Shown here: positions 10,667 to 22,103 of the stretch, in pieces
Layout of the letters: the number at the start of each line of letters is the position of its first letter
Position numbering within the stretch: position 1 is the first letter of the stretch
NCBI GenBank assembly: GCA_002682825.1
Contig: NOKP01000033.1
Span: 248,001-312,000 of the forward strand
Direction: 5' to 3'
Source of the DNA: Neonectria sp. B-13
Lineage: Eukaryota; Ascomycota; Sordariomycetes; Hypocreales; Nectriaceae
Length of the DNA: 64,000 bases
Program-made: the position numbers and the translations under genes
The notes under the pieces: generated by a model
Seen by the model: only the letters and a program-made list of their open reading frames with translations
Database searches by the model: none
Told to the model about the DNA's origin: nothing

Positions 10667-13162
10667 TCAACTCCCACCTCCACCTCCACATCCTCCTCCG
10701 CCACCACCACCGCCTCCTCCACAGCCGCCTCCTCCTCCTCCGCCTCCTCCTCCGCATCCACCTCCTCCTCCAGCTGCGCATCCTCCCCCACCTCCTCCGC
10801 AGCCGCCAGCCGCACATCCGCCGCCAGCACTTCCGCAAGCACCAGCGGCCACGCCTCCTCCACAACTTCCAGATGCACAGGAGCCTCCACCAGAACCCGC
10901 AACGCCAGGGTCCGAGCCATAGTACATGCCTCCTGTAAAGTACATAGGATACATCCAAGGTCCGTACACTGAAGCAATCTGTGGTTAGTTGATGAACAGC
11001 AACGTAGTCTCTGGAGAATTCCAAACTTACTGTAGTAGCTATAGCCCCAGTGCTCGTAGTATTGCTCTCTGGGAGGCAATTTGCGGCCCTTCTTCTCTGC
11101 GCGCTTGCGAGCCTTCTGATAGTTGTCCTCCAAGCGACGCTGGTGCAACTCCTGCATCTGTCTTTGAACCGATCTTCGTCCTGGTGCGAGGGCCGTAGCA
11201 TCATCGTTCAGCTTCACTGCGTTATGCGACGATATGTGAGCTGAATTGTCCGGTGGACAGAGACTGGCGGCACCTGATGAGTGAAACTTCTCCTCAACTG
11301 CAATCGTATTAGTCAAATACTTTAGCAAATTGGGAAGAAAATTAGACCTTACCCTTCTCGTTTGAAGAAATCCCCAGCATCCTTCCAATGGAAGATATGT
11401 GCGAGGTTCTAACTGATTCGCAGTACCAACAAGTGCACTCGGAATACACCTCACCGTAACTCTCCTGGTATGTCTTGCTGGTCCACTCGAACCCCTCTTT
11501 CAAGTTGTCTTCCTCTATCTTGTCGTCGTGTCGGATGAACTTGTTGGTAACTGCCTTTGTGTACACGTAGTATGCCGATGGGGATAGCTGATGCGTGTGC
11601 CAGGCAAGGTCGACATCGAGGGTAGGGACAGCAACCTCCTTTGGATACTCGGCAATGATGTTAATAAAGCGGTTGTACTTGGTCAAAAGCCGTGTCATAG
11701 TCTCACGCGCGGCAGGCGAGTGTAGCCAGTCAATTTGACGCATCTTCTCTGAAAAGATGCCCTGTCGCATCACTGCACCACACAAATCTAGTGCGAATGG
11801 GCTGAAGTTGTCCCAATAGCGGCTCATCATCTTGCGAACACTCAGCCGAGCGAGGGGTGATAGTTTGATAGGCCGATAAGACAAACTGTTGGGCGAACCT
11901 TCGTAAATGACTCGCAAAGCACTCTGCTTGTCCAACGTCGCTTCAACCATCTTGCGCACATCATCGACGGTTGGTGGCTCTTCCAAGCTCGGGGTCTTCA
12001 GTAGATCCTGTATATCGATGCGGAGAACCAGTTTGATCATTCGGTTCGGAAACGTGTGCGGGTTCCATCGCACCTTGTGCGTTGGACGAAACTCTTCTGG
12101 CTCTCCACTCAAAGGGTGGATCACAGTACCAGGCATTGGCACATCCTTGGTTAGGAGATCTCGAGAGTCGTTGCAGAACTTGACAACACTGAGAAATTCT
12201 TTGTTGATACGAGTTGCGCAGCGGGGACAACTGGTTTCAAGCTTCCCATCGCCGTAGCCCGAGCCAATGAGACTAGGTTGGTCACTGGTTTTGGGATGCT
12301 CGTCAAGTCCGCAGGTGGTCCATGGTATGATGATCTGAGAGTTACAGACGGGGCAGCTGATGGATTTGAAGGTAGGATCATCGGCGTTGTTCCAGGAACG
12401 ACCAGTCTGTGAAACCCAGCGGGCTTTGTCGTTGTCTGACACGTTGTAGTTGAAGTTTGCGTCGATGGCTGCATTGACCAAGCTCCATGGCATTCCGCTG
12501 CCCCAGAACTGACGATGCCCGGCACGTAGACAATCTTCCAAGAAGTTGTACGGATTCAGCATGTGAGCGTGGTAGACCATCAGGACGTCTTTGGAGTTCA
12601 GTCAGTAACACGATCCGCAATTGGATAAATTATACTTACCGAGTGGCGGAAGTGTTTTTCCTCTCCAGTAGTCAAGGTTTTGAACAGCAGTGAATCGTGT
12701 ATAGGCAGGCGAATCTTGGGATGCCATATCCCACTCGGTTAGGCGGGGGCCCTCGACGAGGCTGTTCCACCAGACCTCATATCGGTCAACAGCCCGCGCG
12801 ACGAAGAGGGCCCAACGTTTTTCGCGTATAATACTTAGACGCAAGTGCTTTTCTTTTGGGACCTTTGCATCGGAGTCCTTGGGAACAGGCTCTTTGACGT
12901 CAGCCTTCTTCGGCACCTCCATGTTCCCGTCGGCACGCGAATCCCACAAACCCCACAAGCCATCGGTATAGCCAACATCTTCTTTCAAATTTTCGAAAGC
13001 AAATAGGAGTCTGAGATGCGCAAGACAGGTGTTTGGATCCGGGTCACAAGGTGCCGGTCCGAGATGGAGGTTTGCGAAGGACGCTGTGAGGTCGAGTGGT
13101 GGCTGATCGTCTGTGACAGAGATGCCAGCCCCAGCTTCCTGATAAGACGGCGGGGCAGCCAT
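10667..13162 (-). CDS. Glycine-rich domain-containing protein (DUF1399/GRDP-like), right copy
   Basis: Exact mirror of 3584-6079. Exons on the minus strand are 12640-13162, 11353-12588, 11031-11297 and 10667-10968, giving 775 residues. The DUF1399 motifs (VLMVYHAHMLNP, DLAWHTHQLSP), two CxxC pairs and the Gly/Cys tail are unchanged, and all three introns keep functional splice signals, so neither copy is decayed. The antisense strand of the tail reads as a long polyproline frame, which is a shadow. Confidence 0.88.
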
Positions 13163-14387
13163 TTCGCAGTTCTTTTTGCTGGAGAATGGACTCAGTTACT
13201 TGGCTCATAAATTGAGGGATAAAGCTTTTTCTCACGACGAGGATGTGTAAGTGTGTTGCAATTGATCTAAGATTGAATGCCAAGATCTGGGGATACCAAT
13301 GAAGTCAACGTCGCCTTGAAGGTGCAAAATGATAAATGGGGTAGTGGGCCATTGGATGGATACGAATACAAGCGGGAAATGGGTCAGGCCATGACGTCTT
13401 TTATGTGTTTTAGTCTTGGCACTCCGCCACTGCGGCTGAGCCTGCACCTAGATGAATCTGAGATGAGGGCGGCCAATGGAGACGTACTAAAACGTCATGT
13501 GGCACCATCGCACTTCGGTCGGGCGTCTGTTTAGTGTGGCAGAGTGCGCCTTGTTGCCGAGTTCCGGCGGCAAAAACATCTCACTTTCCTCAACACAATA
13601 AGGTCTGCAGCTTGCCATGTGTTTGGTTGGATCGTCCCATCTTCTATCTGCACAGCCTGCACCTCAAAAGCAGCCTAAAGTCAACCTCGCTTGTACGGCT
13701 AAATCCTGCATAGCCCTAGGTTTGTTTTAAGGAAGCATTGCGAGTTTGCGACGTGTAAAAGATAACATATGCCAAGTTCTCGAACCAGGTCCTTGTATTG
13801 TTTATGTGAACGAAAATAGTTCGGCCGAAGACGGATAGGGAGGTGCCGACCAGTCTGTAGTTAATTACTTGTACTTTTGGAATGCAGCAAACGACCACTG
13901 AAGCGAATGCTGGGATCTGGATGGAATGCTACTGAGAAGACGGGAAAAGTAAAAAGAAGAGACACTTCTATTGCTATGGTGCGTACTTGAGACTTCGGTC
14001 TGGCACGCAAGTTCTCAGCGGCTCCTATTTTGACCCTTGTGGATACGTAAGTGCTACGGACACAGGGCAGTTCAAAGTTTTGGTTACTGTGTCCACACAA
14101 TGCAGGCAGATTTTCTTGCTGTTGCGGCCGTTTTTACTTTTCACTTAGTCATGTTGCGAGTTCATCGGCGTGTAGAGAAATAAGAGTATATTCGGTTGGA
14201 GGCTTGAGTTGCTTTGGCGCAGCGTAGTATGCGAACTGCCATTCAGCCCGCATTGTGCGGATCCTCCACCTATAACATTTCGGTAGAGGTCATCACGTAA
14301 GTAAAAAGGCAGTCTAATCTCTATAGTGATATACAGATACCGAATGATAACTCTCCAATTCCCCCGAGAAACTTTCCCATCACTCCA
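13163..14387. other. Intergenic, no gene seen (right arm)
   Basis: Mirror of 2359-3583. It lies between the GRDP start and the kinase-ankyrin stop. Nothing beyond probable promoter and 3' sequence is recognised. Confidence 0.7.
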
Positions 14388-17300
14388 TCATACCTTATTG
14401 TTAACGCTGTCCGTTCTTCCCGACACAACTGTCACTTCTCGCGTGCCGACCTTCATCATAGCCAAACGTAGCGTTAATTCCGAGTCCTCAACACGATCAT
14501 CCTCGCGGGCATCGAAAATGATCGTCGGACCTGCTGGTCCTCTCGAATCTTCGGGGAGGAGGTTTTTGTGGAGGAATTTTAGAATCTCGTAAGTATCCAC
14601 GCTCCGAGATGAATCTGAAGGCGGTGGCCCGAGATAGTAAATGGCGCAATACAGGGGAATTGGCTCTATCTGATCATTTTCTTGTCGGATTATTGCCCCG
14701 TATTCGTGCCAATCTCTCGCTTTGGTATCCAGAAGACTCCCGATGCAATCCGAGGGGCCATGCTGAGCCGACCAAATTCTGCGTCTGAGCATAGCCGTTC
14801 GGTTCAAGAAACGCCGATAGCTCCCGGGAGCATGGTCTCCTTGTCCTGCAAAGGGTTGGTTCCGTGTCAAATAAGAATCAACAAGTTTCCTGCTTAGACA
14901 CGTGACTGTCCCATCTACGCCTTGAGCCTGGATCCAGAGTTTGGAGAATGTCTCTGTCTCTTCACTTGGGCTGGTGCGGTCAGGCCTCAGCTTCTGAGGC
15001 CACTCTCCAATCTCCTCTGGCATTTGGTTCCGTTGTTTTTCATAATTTTCGTCGGTCAGCAGAAAAAAATGCAGCCCTTTGTGAAACCCAGTCTCGGGAC
15101 GAACCGAAGGAGTTGGTCCACTGCTGAGCTTGCCGCCGTTGGACAGAAGGGAATCAACCACATCCAGTAACCTCTGTCTCCAAAGTGCGATGTTGCTCCT
15201 TCCCCCGGTTTGTATTTCTGTCGGTGGGTCGGTGCTTAATCTCAAAACTGCCAGATCCAGCGCCGTTAGATCAACCCGAGTACCATCCGATGATGCGTTG
15301 GTTCTCTCATTCATATTTGCGCCCAGCTCTAACAGACATTGCACCATCTCCACATGGCCGTGAACCGCGGCATAGTGTAACGGTGTCATGCCCGTGTCGT
15401 CCATCTCTGATAAACGGTGTCGAAACATGATAAAAAACCTCTTGGCCATCTCCGCATCGAGACGAGCATGTTCTAGGACCGGCGATGGTTTCTCTGTGAG
15501 CAAAATCGACCATGCCGGCTCTTGCCTGATATTTGCTTCAAAGGCAACCATGCCCTTCTTGGCCATCCAGTCAAAGACGTCTAGCAGTCGCGCGTCGCGA
15601 TCTACGTTCCAAGCCGAGGCGAGACGCCCCGTCAGGTTAAACCCGCGCTTTTCGTGGGGACCAAAAGCTCGCTGCCGCTGGCTTTGTGTTGAGTGTCGAT
15701 ATATAACCTCGGCGGTATCGATGTTACCAGCTAAAAGGGCACGCGCCATCGGCGAGGCATCATCATACTCTGTGTCGTTATCCGCACCAAGCTTCAAAAG
15801 CGTTTCCGCAAATCTGGGATCTACGTCTGAGGCAGCCAGGTTCAGTGGTGTGTGAAAACCCTTCATTGACGCGTGTTTCTTCCAACGAACGATGTCACTG
15901 CCCAGCTCTGGAAATGATTTGAGAAGGAAGCTGAAGCATTCATAGGAGCGCGCAGAGATCGAACACAAAAGCTCGGTGGCGAGCTTTTCGAAGACATCGT
16001 CAATTGAAGGAGACTTTGCTTGGAAGTTGTCGACGATGGCTTTGAGGCTGATGAGGTCTCCGACGACAAAGCAGACGTGTAATGAGTTCCACGCTACACA
16101 CTGCATATAGCCGGGACAGTCAAATTCAAGCGGATTGGCACCTTCCTGTAGCAAAATGGAAACGGTTCGTGAATGTGAGCCGAGTAGGCCTGGGCCGTTT
16201 CTCAGGCGTCGCCAGTAGCTCACTACATTCTTAGTATTCATAGCGACACTCAGGGCTAGAGTGATATCCGGCAGGGCTGTGAGGGGCTCATCGTTGGGTT
16301 CGGTGAAGAGTGTCGGTTTCCGATTATACTGTTGGAACATGTCGAACAAGATCTGGTGGTTATGTAGCACTGAAGCTGTCAGGAGTAGAAATGTGTAATC
16401 CGATATCACCGTGCCGGTTTCGAAGTGCAGCTTGAGCAATTCGGCGAAGTACTTGGGCATCCCTGCAGCTAGAGCCCATGCAGTCGGAGTCATGGCGCCC
16501 ACCGGCATCCCAAAGCAAAATTTGATCCCGCTGGAAGCTGTCGCTCTGTGAGTCAAGCTAGCTCCTCGGCTGCAACAAAGTTTAGCCAGGGAGGAAGCGT
16601 CGTCGTCTCCTAGGAATGTCAAGTAATGCAAGACGCCGGCGCCTTGTCCGTCGGTGATGGTAGCATCGGCATTGTCGTCTCTTAAAATATCTCTGACTCG
16701 GTTGATATTCTGTGATTTCAAGGCGACCAGTAGGGTTGCTCGTTCCCGATCTAATGTGCGTGCATTTGATAATTGTTGAAGGGTGGACAAAGGAGACTCG
16801 CCTCCTACCCCTTGGACGGGCACCCGATTTTGAAATGCCAACCGTACCGCTTCTTGGAGATCAGGGCGCATATCGTGGAGCAACAAAACAGATCGTGGAA
16901 CACGCACAAACGCACCAACAACCAAACAAAAGGTTCGCATGCAATCGTCATCGGTACTGACATTGCAGGATTCTTCGATCAAGGGTGCTTCGATGATGGC
17001 GGTGGCGTAGTTTGCAAGTGCGGATGAATATAGCAGTTCGATGATTTCCCCCTCATCGCACCCTGCACCTAGTTCGAGGCAGCCGCCCACCCCTGCATAA
17101 TACGCTGATCGGCCACTTGAAGCGGTGATGCCGTTGTCACTGCATGACTCATCTGCAATCCATTGGAGGGCTGAGAGAGTGGAGTCGACTATGTTTGCCG
17201 GGTTGTTGTCTGTGTCAAACATCCATCGCACAATTCGATCCCGGCTTGTATAGCGCACGCCTCTTGCTGGCTCTGATCTGGCTAGTAGAGACGAATAGAC

Positions 17301-18640
17301 GAGTCGGGGCAAGGACATTGGGAGATCGAAGTAAGTCTCTGACCAAATCTACATGTTTATAATTAGTATAGACATAGGATGACAAGGTTGAATACGGTTC
17401 GCACCTTGGCTTTCGAAGGGAGGCATCTCTCGGAAACATCTGTCCCTTGCGGCAGGCTATCACCCATGTACCTGCCGATCTTATCGCACATCCACGAAAC
17501 CTGGAGTGACAATATCGTCGCCATTGCGGCCCTATGGCTGGCGATTGCCGAGAGAGACATGAGGAGTAACGGGTTGACTGAAGGCTCTAGTCTGGTCCAA
17601 CTCTGCCTCATGACACTCAGTGGGTGTGTATCAGTCTGAGTTTTCATTACGACGAGGCGTTGAGTTTTCTCGGATGGAGTGCAGAGCTTGGGGAGGTACA
17701 GGTCCAGAAAACAGGAGCTCCTCAATCTCTCCAGGGAGTATACTGGCTTCCTCGACCAGATACTGGCAACAACTAGGCCGTAGCTGTAAACATCCGCATT
17801 TTGCCAGTTGATGAATGGATCGTCCATTATGGTTTCGGGAGAACCCCAAATTGTTGTGCCAATTGCCGGTCGGTATCCATCTTCAAATGTGACAGCTCCA
17901 GCGAAGTCAATTAGTTTTGCGACCATCTGGCGCTCCCCGTGGTCTTGCAAAATGATGTTTCCTGGCTTTATATCTCCGTGCACCATCCCAGCAGCATGGA
18001 TTGCACCTAGTCCTAAGCTCACATCTATGGTGATGTTCATCTTCTGGAGCCACGAAGGTCCCATACCGGGAGCGGTCAGCACATCCTCAACTGTGCCGTA
18101 ACAGCCCAGTTCGAGGGCGAGAATCGGAAACGGGCTCGAGTCGTGCCAACCAATGTAGAGCAAATTGCAGGTGTTCTCATGCTTACAGAGCATCGGGTGC
18201 TTGAGTGCGCGTAGCTCTTGTGCCGCAGCTTTGAATACAGACGCTCGAACCGCTTCTTCACTCTCTCCAGGATTCGCTTGTCGTGACTGGAACTTTTTTA
18301 ATGCCACCAATGTCCCCTTCTTTATGGGCCCAACGTCTTCAGCAGTTTCGTGGCGAATCACCTGGCCTGAGTATCCAGCACCCGCGACGTAAGCTTCGAC
18401 ATAAGCTAGTCGAGGGTTGATGGTTTTATCGCCGATGATACCCATGGTTTTGAGCCATGTAATCGGGATTTCAAGCCCAAAAGCGACATCTAGAGTACTG
18501 ACGATATCGTGGTTGGTGTCGGCTTCTTCGAAATCTTGACTCGTTCGATGAGAAGCATTTTGTAATGTATTTCGTGACTGCCGAATGGCTTTTGTGCTCT
18601 CATGGAGCTCGCCAGCGATATAGCGACGTGGTTTCTCCAT
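14388..18640 (-). CDS. Protein kinase with C-terminal ankyrin repeats
   Basis: Two exons (17405-18640 and 14388-17348) separated by a 56-bp intron with a GTGCGA donor and a CTAAT...TAG end join in phase 0 to give 1398 residues. The N-terminal half is a kinase domain: glycine loop GAGYSGQV (87-94), VALKK with the likely ATP lysine at 115, HGDIKPGN (221-228) with an intact catalytic Asp, DFA in place of DFG (245-247) and GSPE (266-269). These residues predict an active Ser/Thr kinase. A long alpha-helical middle leads to ankyrin repeats, weak near residue 908 and clear near 1061 (GMTPLHYAAVHGH). The last 785 residues lie inside the palindrome arm. It is divergent from the HeLo-pseudokinase gene at 19657 across about 1 kb. 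The substrate is unknown. Confidence 0.88.
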
Positions 18641-19656
18641 GATGTACGTCGATTAGAATCTCACGAGGGCACGCACCTGACTGCGGTCTTGGGGTCCGAG
18701 ATCTAGACAAAACGCTCTGGAAACATAACAAAACAGAAGGTGATGGATGGTTCCAAACCTATGCTCTGTCACTAGACCATCACTTAGTAGTCTGTGGCTT
18801 CTTGCGATCCGCACGATTTACATGTACACAAGGCCCTTGTTGGGCCGAGGTCCTGGTTTCCTTCGTCCGCGTCAGCAGTGTAACAAGGCGACAAATGGAG
18901 ATCGGGAGAAACACAACCCGGAATGATTGTGTGATAATGCAGCTTACCCATTATGCACTTTGCACAGGGTGGCTTAGCTATACAATACCGATTCAGCCCA
19001 CAGACAGTGCATTCGGTCGTGCAATCAGAGAGTGGGCTCAACTCATTCGGCCTTGCCCCACAAGCATACAGGCCACGAGGTTGAAAGCACACTCTCCGCT
19101 GGTGCGCAGTACAGGCTTGCATAGCCTTCCACTATCACTGTAGAGATGGACATGAGGTACTAAGTACATGCACGAATATGCACGTACTAACGCCGCATGC
19201 TTAGCTGCGAAAAGGTTGGAACCACTCATCAACATGAAGCCTCTTTGTGGATTAATATGCAAAGGCATGCACTGCCCGTACCGTACAGCAACTGCCCGTG
19301 GCTGTGTAAATAAATACTGGATATGTTGGTATGGCATACACAGCCCGCTTCGCCTTTGTGAGCCTTGGGCATTTATGCAGACGAATACGCTTTTGACGTC
19401 ACATGAGCGATAGCTTAGAAGTTCTGAGCCTTAATGGGCTTTGGCTTGTCTCTCTGAAATTGGTCCACTATTTGCTGGACGCAAGGCAAGCTGTCACCTT
19501 TAAAACATTCCGGATTTTACAGCATTACGAGGATCAATCACTTCAATCCTTCCGAAACGCTCTATCATTACACCAACATTCAAAAGTTTTATCTAACGGG
19601 CCAAGTTTCCAACATAAGTCTCGTACCAGCCATATCCACTTGGTCTGTGTTTCGAC
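18641..19656. promoter_or_regulatory. Divergent intergenic region between kinase and HeLo genes
   Basis: About 1 kb shared upstream of the kinase-ankyrin gene (minus) and the HeLo-pseudokinase gene (plus). Apart from the possible Cys-rich frame it shows no strong coding signal. I could not single out a specific operator. Confidence 0.4.
18784..19122 (-). CDS. Possible small cysteine-rich protein
   Basis: A minus-strand frame from the ATG at 19122 to a TAA at 18784. It contains a plausible intron at 18861-18947 (GTAAGC donor, TGCTGAC branch site, AAG acceptor) whose removal keeps the frame. The spliced product is about 83 residues with a dozen cysteines, many as CxxC or CxxxC (DCTTECTVC, CAKC, LCTCKSC), which suggests metal binding or disulfides. 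No clear signal peptide is seen. It lies in the 1-kb gap upstream of the kinase gene on the same strand, so it could instead be leader or promoter sequence. Confidence 0.3.
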   Translation of the reverse strand: MQACTAHQRRVCFQPRGLYACGARPNELSPLSDCTTECTVCGLNRYCIAKPPCAKCIMGKLHYHTIIPGCVSPDLHLSPCYTADADEGNQDLGPTRALCTCKSCGSQEATDY

Positions 19657-21234
19657 ATGTCTGGCGGTCCTCTTGAAATTGCAGCCGCGGCAGCGGGTTT
19701 CATTGGGCTATTGGCAGCCTTCTCAGGTGCTATAGATGGCTTCGTTCTCATCTCTAGCGTTGTCGGGAAAGACGACCAAGGCCTACCCGACCTGATTCTC
19801 GGATACCACATTGAGCGCCAGCGCCTACAGAACTGGGGTGATCACCATAACCTCCGTCCGTCAAAGGAACAAGACCATCGAATATTGTCCTTAAGCCAGG
19901 ACAACAGAAACAAAATCGAAAAGATCTTGCTGCGGATGAAGGAGCTCAACGAAGAGACCAGGAGCCTAGCCAGCAAACACAGTACAGACGGACCTCTCCT
20001 TACCGTCGATGATACAAACCCTCAGCGCATAAAGGGCGAGAGTCTATTCGGAATGAAGCGAATTAAGAGTAGAGCCAAGTTCCACATCAGGAACAAAGCT
20101 AAATTCACCGAGCTCTTAAATAACCTCAAGTACTACAACGACTCCCTCCGCAACCTTCTGGAGCCGATAGCCGCAGCAGCGTTGGAGACTACGCTGCCTG
20201 CAAGGATCCTCGCTGATGTGACCGACTCTGAAGAGCTGAGAAGGATCCGCGATCGAGCAGATCTGCAGGGGAGTAATATCGCTCATGCAGCTGGTTTGAA
20301 GGAACTGGAGCTGTCACTTCAACCAAGCCAGACCGTACAGGTCTTGAAAGCATCCGACTTCAATTTCGGCAGTAAGAAGCTGGCGGATCTTACTCAGTCC
20401 AAAGTTGGTTCGCGCAATTTTGCTATTTACCAGAGAGCAACAAGGGTATGGATTGAATGGAGGGTGATTCGGGATGGTGTAGCTGAGTCACAAGCGACCT
20501 CATTCAGGAACACGACGAAAACGCTCAGTTCGAAGTTGTCCATAGTTTCTTCTAAGCACTTGCATACCGCTGCATGCATCGGTCTGATCCAGGATGAACA
20601 AAACAGCCTACGTATGGGCTTAGTTTTCAATGCATCAACCACGGTATATCCGCCACGGAGTCTTCTGCACATCATCACTCAAGAGCCAGAACCCCCACTG
20701 GGCGAGAAGTTTCGTCTTGCCCGGTACTTTACGTCAAGCCTTGCTGGACTGCACTCGGCGAAGTGGATACACCGTGCCTTTCGGAGCGATAACATGGTGT
20801 GCTTTGGCTCCTTGCCCGAAGCCCTTCGAGACCCCGTGGTGTCTGGGTTCGACTCGGCGCGCGAAGCCACCATGGAATCTATAGGTCTCAGGCCAAGCGG
20901 AGCGAGCCCAATGGACTACTATTACCATCCCAACATTGTCAACGGGTTCACCAAGGTCATGGATCTGTATAGTCTTGGAGTCTTGCTTCTCGAGATCGCG
21001 TACTGGAAGCCCCTGGGGGACAGGATGCGGAGGGCAAAGATCACGACGTTGGAGGGTATACAGAAGGCGTTTTTGGAGAGTATCAAGGATCCCCTCCCTG
21101 CTATGGTGGGCCAGATATATGCCGGTGTGGTTTTGAAATGTCTCGAATGCTGTCTGGACGATGAAGACGACGATGATTTCACGTATGCTATGAGCGCAGA
21201 AATCGTCTCACAGCTTGATTTATGTAGAGCATGA
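19657..21234 (+). CDS. HeLo-like domain protein with C-terminal pseudokinase
   Basis: A single exon of 525 residues. The first 60 or so residues (GPLEIAAAAAGFIGLL, then GYHIERQRLQNWGD) follow the opening of fungal prion-inhibition/HeLo helical domains, in which a glycine/alanine-rich first helix inserts in membrane upon activation. Helices run to about residue 220. The rest is protein-kinase-like, but the catalytic loop reads HRAFRSDN (372-379) instead of HRDxxxxN and no DFG is seen, so it should be catalytically dead. The C-terminus has KCLECCLDDED. HeLo plus pseudokinase mirrors the 4-helix plus pseudokinase layout of animal MLKL, the necroptosis executor. A role in programmed cell death or incompatibility is inference. 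Confidence 0.72.
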   Translation: MSGGPLEIAAAAAGFIGLLAAFSGAIDGFVLISSVVGKDDQGLPDLILGYHIERQRLQNWGDHHNLRPSKEQDHRILSLSQDNRNKIEKILLRMKELNEETRSLASKHSTDGPLLTVDDTNPQRIKGESLFGMKRIKSRAKFHIRNKAKFTELLNNLKYYNDSLRNLLEPIAAAALETTLPARILADVTDSEELRRIRDRADLQGSNIAHAAGLKELELSLQPSQTVQVLKASDFNFGSKKLADLTQSKVGSRNFAIYQRATRVWIEWRVIRDGVAESQATSFRNTTKTLSSKLSIVSSKHLHTAACIGLIQDEQNSLRMGLVFNASTTVYPPRSLLHIITQEPEPPLGEKFRLARYFTSSLAGLHSAKWIHRAFRSDNMVCFGSLPEALRDPVVSGFDSAREATMESIGLRPSGASPMDYYYHPNIVNGFTKVMDLYSLGVLLLEIAYWKPLGDRMRRAKITTLEGIQKAFLESIKDPLPAMVGQIYAGVVLKCLECCLDDEDDDDFTYAMSAEIVSQLDLCRA

Positions 21235-22103
21235 TGGGTGGAGACAGGAACGTTCATTACATTGCATCCGTCCGCTGCACGTACCTCAATACAAGGCGAA
21301 TTGTGTAAGCTCACTGGACATTACCCAAGGACTAAAAGCTAGTTGGTGGTTAGAACCTACCGTATTGAAGGTCATTGTAAGTTGAAGAAGTCAAGCGCTC
21401 CTAAGAGACTGTAAGATGGAACCCAAGGCCCAATGACTGCACACATAAAAGAGTAATTAGCTGATGGCCGCTGATGTACATAGCCGCAGGCAAAAAACAA
21501 TGGCTTGAAGTAAGCTTTGAGAACTCTACGGAAAAGCCGGGGTTCTTGCATTAATACCAGAGCCGGTGTTGGTAGCGTTGTGGGATTTGACTGCGCCCCC
21601 AGCCACGCCCACAAACGCAGAGTGACGATTGCCGAGACTTGTTTATTCCGCGAAGAAAAATCATTTGATCACTGGTTCCGTCAGATCTCGCGTGCTGCCA
21701 CCTACCTATCTACAGTACACACTAACAGCCTTAACTCCCTAACATGTTCTGGCACAAGACTCAACTTCCCTCAAACGTATGTTCACTTTCAAAACCGAGC
21801 TCCTGCTACCTTTCAATCACTGACTGCTGATGCTGTTGAGCTGGTAGATATTCTATGTATCTGAACTATCACCAAGAAAGAAGGTGAAACCATAGTGACA
21901 AAGTGAACTTCAGCGCGCCAGTGGCGGTTGCAACAATAGCGGGGGAGTGATATTCCGGGGGCGCACGTGACACACCCCGTGGCTTTTGTGTGGTATCACG
22001 ACTTGGGTCCTCAGAATCAATGCGACAACATTTGGCAGCCATCGATAAGACTTGATCGCACAGCTCTGACTCTGCTTTCTGACGCACGACACAATCCGGC
22101 GCC
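21235..22103. other. Intergenic, no gene seen
   Basis: About 870 bp between two plus-strand genes. Nothing is recognised beyond the probable terminator and the promoter of the next gene. Confidence 0.6.

Larger units (their letters stand above)
8523..16745. repeat. Right arm of giant inverted repeat
   Basis: Mirror copy of 1-8223. The inner boundary is sharp: the left arm ends GGAGAAGGCAGAT and the right arm begins ATCTGCCTTCTCC. At the outer side, 16733-16745 pairs with bases 1-13. The kinase-ankyrin gene is intact across 16745, so this arm carries the complete gene in its native context, and the left copy is the one more likely to be displaced, duplicated or misassembled. Confidence 0.97.

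Noticed and set aside
1..16745. Palindrome as rDNA, mating-type or telomere-associated structure
   Set aside because: No rRNA, mating-type gene or telomere repeat is visible; the arms hold ordinary protein genes.
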